From: an uncultured Eubacteriales bacterium
GTDB taxonomy: Bacteria; Bacillota; Clostridia; Oscillospirales; Oscillospiraceae
Length of the DNA: 28,345 nucleotides
Assembly (NCBI GenBank): GCA_900550165.1
Contig: URQY01000021.1
Span: 1-28,345, forward strand
Direction: 5' to 3'
Of this stretch, positions 25,191 to 28,345 are shown in pieces. How positions within the stretch are numbered: the stretch's first letter is position 1; each line of letters begins with the position of its first letter. The notes under the pieces were generated by a model that saw only the letters and a program-made list of their open reading frames with translations, searched no databases and was not told the origin of the DNA. Both the position numbers and the translations under genes were made by a program.

Positions 25191-25628
25191 ATGAAGAAGT
25201 TTTTTGAAGAGTTCAAGGCCTTTGCCATGCGCGGCAACGTGCTCGATATGGCCGTCGGTGTTGTCATCGGCGGCGCGTTCGGCAAGATCACGAACTCTGT
25301 CGTCAACGATATCATCATGCCGCTCATCTCAATGCTGACCGGCGGCATCGACTTCTCCGCGTGGAAGTGGGTGCTCAAGGAAGCCGTCATGGAGGGCAGC
25401 AAAGTCGTCACACCCGAGGTCGCCGTGAATTACGGCAACCTCATCGCCGTCATTCTGGACTTCATCATCATCGCGTTTGCCGTGTTCTGCATGGTCAAGG
25501 CCATCAACAAGATGCACGACAAGCTCTCGAAGTCCGTCGAGCCGGAGCCCGAAAAGGAGCCCGAGCCGACGAAGGAAGAGCTGCTGCTCGCCGAGATCCG
25601 CGACCTTTTGAAGGAGCAGGGCAAATGA
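25191..25628 (+). CDS. mscL: Large-conductance mechanosensitive channel MscL (145 aa)
   Basis: Opens under membrane tension to release solutes during hypo-osmotic shock. It begins MKKFFEEFKAFAMRGNVLDM, the N-terminal amphipathic helix. Helix 1 follows (about 18-45, AVGVVIGGAFGKITNSVVND, the family pore motif), then a periplasmic loop, helix 2 (about 82-104) and a cytoplasmic charged helix with EPEPEKEPEP and a final KEQGK. The length is typical. AAAGAGGTG before the ATG at 25191 sets the start. Its stop overlaps the rsmG start as ATGA. Confidence 0.97.
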   Translation: MKKFFEEFKAFAMRGNVLDMAVGVVIGGAFGKITNSVVNDIIMPLISMLTGGIDFSAWKWVLKEAVMEGSKVVTPEVAVNYGNLIAVILDFIIIAFAVFCMVKAINKMHDKLSKSVEPEPEKEPEPTKEELLLAEIRDLLKEQGK

Positions 25629-26320
25629 ACGAGCTTCTCTTGCAGGGACTTTCTGAGCTGGGGCTGGATGTAAGCCGGGCGGAAACGCTCGAACGTTTCT
25701 CCTCCCTGCTGCTGGAAAAAAACGAGGTGATGAACCTCACGGCCATCACCGAGCCCGACGCCGTCGCGCAGCTCCACCTGCTCGACAGCGCGGCAATCCT
25801 GCAATTTGTCGATCTCAAGGGCAAAAAGGTCGTCGACGTCGGCACCGGCGCGGGCTTTCCCGGTATGCCGCTGCGGATTCTGGAGGATGACTTCGACCTC
25901 ACGCTGCTCGACTCGCTCGGCAAGCGCGTCAAGTGGCTCTCCGAAGTCTGTGACGAATTGCAGCTCAAGCGCGTCCAATGCGTTCATGCGCGAGCGGAGG
26001 AATTCGCCATGCAGCACCGCGAGCAGTTCGACATCGCCACCTCGCGCGCCGTCGCGCAGCTTTCGATCTTATCCGAGCTGTGCCTGCCGCTCGTCAGGGT
26101 CGGCGGGCAGTTCATCGCCATGAAGAGCGTCGACACCGAGGACGAGATCACCGCAGCGAAGAGCGCCATCAGGACGCTCGGCGGCCGCATCGTCAAGGTC
26201 GAGGACTACAAGATCCCCACGAGCGATGTTGTCCACCGCCTCGTCCTCATCGAAAAGGTCTCCCCCACCCCGCGCGCCTATCCGCGCGCCTTCGCCAAGA
26301 TCAAAAAAGCCCCGCTGTAA
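25625..26320 (+). CDS. rsmG: 16S rRNA m7G527 methyltransferase RsmG (231 aa)
   Basis: Methylates G527 (E. coli numbering) of 16S rRNA using S-adenosylmethionine. The GidB signature runs from KNEVMNLTAITEPDAVAQLHLLDS through the SAM loop VVDVGTGAGFPGMPLRI (69-85). FDIATSRAVAQLSILSELCLPLV follows, then a C-terminal KSVDTEDEI...KVEDYKIP region. The length is normal. The ATG at 25625 overlaps the mscL stop by 4 bases and has AAGGAG upstream; the same frame is open further back in mscL only as a shadow. In Bacillus rsmG neighbours noc, soj and parB; here soj-parB are 2.4 kb away, on the same strand. Confidence 0.95.
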   Translation: MNELLLQGLSELGLDVSRAETLERFSSLLLEKNEVMNLTAITEPDAVAQLHLLDSAAILQFVDLKGKKVVDVGTGAGFPGMPLRILEDDFDLTLLDSLGKRVKWLSEVCDELQLKRVQCVHARAEEFAMQHREQFDIATSRAVAQLSILSELCLPLVRVGGQFIAMKSVDTEDEITAAKSAIRTLGGRIVKVEDYKIPTSDVVHRLVLIEKVSPTPRAYPRAFAKIKKAPL

Positions 26321-26353
26321 CGCATTTTATTCCGCAAAAAGGAGGTATGAGCC

Positions 26354-27094
26354 TTGTCTCAGGTCATTGCCGTCGTGTCCGGCAAGGGCGGCACGGGAAA
26401 AACTTCATTCACGACGCTCACCGGCATGGCGCTCGCGCAGCTCGGCAAAAAGACGCTGCTGCTCGACTGTGATATCGGCCTGCGCAACCTCGACCTCTAC
26501 CTCGGCGTATCGGACCGCGCGCTCATGGACTTTACGGACGTCATTTCCGGCCGCACGTCGCTCGCGCAGGCCGTCGTGCGCCACCCGCTCTACCCGAACC
26601 TGTATCTGCTCACCGCGCCTGTGAGCTTCGGCACGCGTCTTCCCAGCAGGCGCGAAATGCAGCGACTCATCGACGAGATCCGCCGCTATTTCGACTTCTG
26701 CCTCATCGACGCCGCCGCCGGCATCGGCGAAGCCTTCTCGCTCGCCACCTGCTGCGCCGACCGCGCCGTGGTCGTCACCACGAACGACCCCTCCAGCCTG
26801 CGCGACGCGCAGCGCACCGTGATGGAGCTGCACCGCTTCCCGAGCGGGCATCTGCACCTTGTCGTCAACCGCGTGCGGCGTCGGCTGCTGCAATCGCTCC
26901 ACACCACCATCGACGACGCCATCGACGCGGCGGGCCTTCCGCTGCTCGGCGTCATCCCCGAAGACGACAACGTCTCGGCCGTGCTGGGCCGCGGGCTCAG
27001 CTATACGCTCAAATACCGCTCCGGCGCCATCTGCGCCTGCGAAAACATCGCCCACCGCCTGTGCGGTGAACGCGTGCGCCTGATGCGGCTTTAA
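26354..27094 (+). CDS. MinD/ParA-family ATPase (246 aa)
   Basis: A P-loop ATPase of the MinD group, which positions division or other membrane complexes. The deviant Walker A KGGTGKTS is at 11-18. DCDIGLRNLDLYLG at 38-51 is the MinD hallmark. FDFCLIDAAAGIGEAFSLAT and VVVTTNDPSSLRDAQRTV follow, as in MinD. The end, HRLCGERVRLMRL, is short and could be an amphipathic membrane-targeting helix, but it is not a clear one. No MinC or MinE gene is next to it. It starts with TTG at 26354 after AAAAAGGAGG. FlhG-like proteins are an alternative, though no flagellar gene is near. I leave the symbol open. Confidence 0.82.
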   Translation: MSQVIAVVSGKGGTGKTSFTTLTGMALAQLGKKTLLLDCDIGLRNLDLYLGVSDRALMDFTDVISGRTSLAQAVVRHPLYPNLYLLTAPVSFGTRLPSRREMQRLIDEIRRYFDFCLIDAAAGIGEAFSLATCCADRAVVVTTNDPSSLRDAQRTVMELHRFPSGHLHLVVNRVRRRLLQSLHTTIDDAIDAAGLPLLGVIPEDDNVSAVLGRGLSYTLKYRSGAICACENIAHRLCGERVRLMRL

Positions 27095-27220
27095 GCATCG
27101 GTTCACGAAGGCAAACACGGCTCTTCCCGGTCTTCTCCGCAAAAAGCCTGCTTGCCCTTGCCGACCGACGAGACGCCGCTGAAATAGAAAATTTCACACC
27201 AGAAAGGACTGTAACAAAAT

Positions 27221-27637
27221 ATGAACATTGCCCTCATGGCACACGACAACAAAAAGGAACTGATGGTCCAGTTCTGCACGGCTTACGCCGGCATCCTGTC
27301 CCGTCACACCCTTTGCGCCACCAGCGTGACCGGTAAGATGGTCAGCGAGGCAAGCGGCCTTCCGATCCACCTGTTCATGGCGCGTATCCACGGCGGCGCG
27401 GAACAGATCGGCGCGCGCATCGCCTACAACGAGATCGATATGGTCCTCTTCTTCTGCGACCCGAGCAACCCGCAGTACAACGACAGCCTGACCTATATCA
27501 CCAAGCTCTGCGACCAGAACAACATCCCCTTCGCCACCAACCTCGCCACCGCCGAAATGCTCATCATGGGTCTTTCCCGCGGCGACCTCGACTGGCGCGA
27601 TATCGTCAATCCGAAGACCAAGCCCTTCACCACCTGA
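27221..27637 (+). CDS. Methylglyoxal synthase homologue with lost active site (138 aa)
   Basis: MgsA turns dihydroxyacetone phosphate into methylglyoxal. This protein has the family outline: MNIALMAHDNKKEL, QIGARIAYNEIDMVLFF, NIPFATNLATAEMLI and the Clostridia-type end GDLDWRDIVNP. However the catalytic Asp of the family GGDQQ (Asp71 of E. coli) is Ala60 in GGAEQ. Ser-Gly just before it is Ala54-Arg55. The TGTTG phosphate loop reads TSVTG. The PHDPDV segment with catalytic His98 and Asp101 is replaced by QYNDSL, one residue shorter. H8, D9 and K12 remain. It is therefore unlikely to be a working methylglyoxal synthase; a ligand-binding MGS-like domain is more plausible. GAAAGGA lies upstream of the ATG. 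A small hairpin GAAAT/ATTTC is in the 126-base gap before it. Confidence 0.88.
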   Translation: MNIALMAHDNKKELMVQFCTAYAGILSRHTLCATSVTGKMVSEASGLPIHLFMARIHGGAEQIGARIAYNEIDMVLFFCDPSNPQYNDSLTYITKLCDQNNIPFATNLATAEMLIMGLSRGDLDWRDIVNPKTKPFTT

Positions 27638-27711
27638 GCGCAAAACCGGGCATTTTCAAATACAGTTAGTAATTTTAATTTATCAATATACAATTAGGAG
27701 TGGATTTTACC

Positions 27712-28345
27712 ATGATGCAATCCCGTACACACAACTGCGGCGAGCTTCGCGCGCAGAACGCCGGTGAGCACGTCAAGCTCGTCGGCTGGATGGAAAACGT
27801 CCGCGAGGTCGGCGGCAGCCTTGCCTTCGTCGTGCTGCGCGACTTCTACGGCACGACGCAGATCGTCGTCGAAACGAGCGAGCTGCTCGCCCAGATCAAG
27901 GGCTACAACAAAGAGAGCACCATCTCCGTCGAGGGCACCGTGCGCGAGCGCGCGAGCAAGAACCCCAATCAGCCCACCGGCGATATTGAGGTCGTGCCCG
28001 AGAAGATCGAGCTGCTCGGCCGCTGCCGCTACAACTCCCTCCCCTTCGAGGTCAACCGCAGCCGCGAGGCGGACGAGACGCAGCGCCTCAAGTACCGCTA
28101 TCTCGACCTGCGCAACCCCGCCGTCAAGAAGAACATCATCCTGCGCTGCAACGTCATCGCCGCGCTGCGCAAGGCCATGATGGAGCACGACTTCCTTGAG
28201 ATCACCACCCCCATCCTGACGGCCTCCTCTCCCGAGGGCGCGCGCGACTACCTCGTCCCCGCCCGCAAGCACCCCGGCAAGTTCTACGCGCTGCCGCAGG
28301 CCCCCCAGCAGTTCAAGCAGCTGCTGATGACCTCCGGCTTCGACC
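27712..28345 (+). CDS. aspS: Aspartyl-tRNA synthetase, 5' part
   Basis: Charges tRNA-Asp. The reading frame runs off the end of the window after 211 codons. It starts MMQSRTHNCGELRAQN, then the OB-fold anticodon-binding domain (about 10-110: VKLVGWMENVREVGG, VVLRDFYGTTQIVV). The catalytic domain then begins with RYLDLRNP and EITTPILTASSPEGARDYLVPAR, followed by HPGKFYALPQAPQQFKQLLMTSGFD, the bacterial AspRS signature. The start is ATG at 27712 with AGGAG 11 bases before; a second ATG follows at once. The upstream 74 bases are AT-rich but show no promoter I would stand by. Whether it also charges tRNA-Asn cannot be told from this part. Confidence 0.95.
   Translation, partial: MMQSRTHNCGELRAQNAGEHVKLVGWMENVREVGGSLAFVVLRDFYGTTQIVVETSELLAQIKGYNKESTISVEGTVRERASKNPNQPTGDIEVVPEKIELLGRCRYNSLPFEVNRSREADETQRLKYRYLDLRNPAVKKNIILRCNVIAALRKAMMEHDFLEITTPILTASSPEGARDYLVPARKHPGKFYALPQAPQQFKQLLMTSGFD

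Noticed and set aside
25361..25624. N-terminal extension of rsmG through mscL
   Set aside because: It is the shadow frame of mscL; the RsmG family N-terminus and AAGGAG site start at 25625.

Overview
The window reads as a chromosomal segment of a high-GC Gram-positive anaerobe of the class Clostridia, probably Oscillospiraceae or a relative. This is inferred from gene content: Soj/ParB with perfect parS sites, a Noc paralogue, a DnaI/DnaC-type loader beside DnaD, ZapA, VanW/G5 wall proteins, MreC/MreD/PBP2, and frequent TTG starts after strong GGAGG sites. No phage, insertion sequence, CRISPR, tRNA or rRNA was seen. Almost every base lies in housekeeping genes or short regulatory gaps; no gene-free stretch reaches 300 bases.

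Layout. Bases 1-640 hold two palindromes, a small Xre-type regulator (minus) and a divergent 51-residue protein (plus), separated by repeated TGTTATAT half-sites. From about 640 to 12.5 kb all genes are on the minus strand. In transcription order these are dnaD, the dnaC/dnaI-like loader and a strong terminator; then the F1Fo ATP synthase locus (atpE copy 1, atpB, atpE copy 2, atpF, a delta-alpha fusion atpA, atpG, atpD, atpC) and a terminator; then noc and a VanW/G5 protein. From 12.7 kb to the end everything is on the plus strand: zapA, a U32/RlhA-like gene, maf, mreC, mreD, PBP2, a cytoplasmic GH13 alpha-glycosidase, two parS sites, soj, parB, a membrane coiled-coil protein, serS, mscL, rsmG, a MinD-like ATPase, an MgsA-like protein and the 5' part of aspS.

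The most unusual content is in the ATP synthase. There is no separate atpH. Instead the alpha subunit begins with about 76 residues matching the C-terminal (b-binding) domain of the delta subunit, and the delta N-terminal domain is absent. Because F1 has three alpha subunits, this predicts three delta-type domains per enzyme, a different stator-to-head connection from the textbook one. The locus also encodes two different c subunits, both with signal peptides, flanking atpB and sharing an identical 53-nt tract. Copy 1 has its own promoter and terminator, and a second good promoter lies before atpB, so c-subunit dosage may be set separately.

A second notable item is the methylglyoxal-synthase homologue near the end. 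It keeps the fold's hallmark segments but has lost the catalytic Asp and His and several phosphate-binding residues, so it is probably not an active methylglyoxal synthase. Other points are an atypical seryl-tRNA synthetase with archaeal/eukaryote-like motifs, a near-perfect parS inside the vanW-like gene, and an mre cluster lacking mreB. Family assignments rest on motifs read by eye; no database search was possible.
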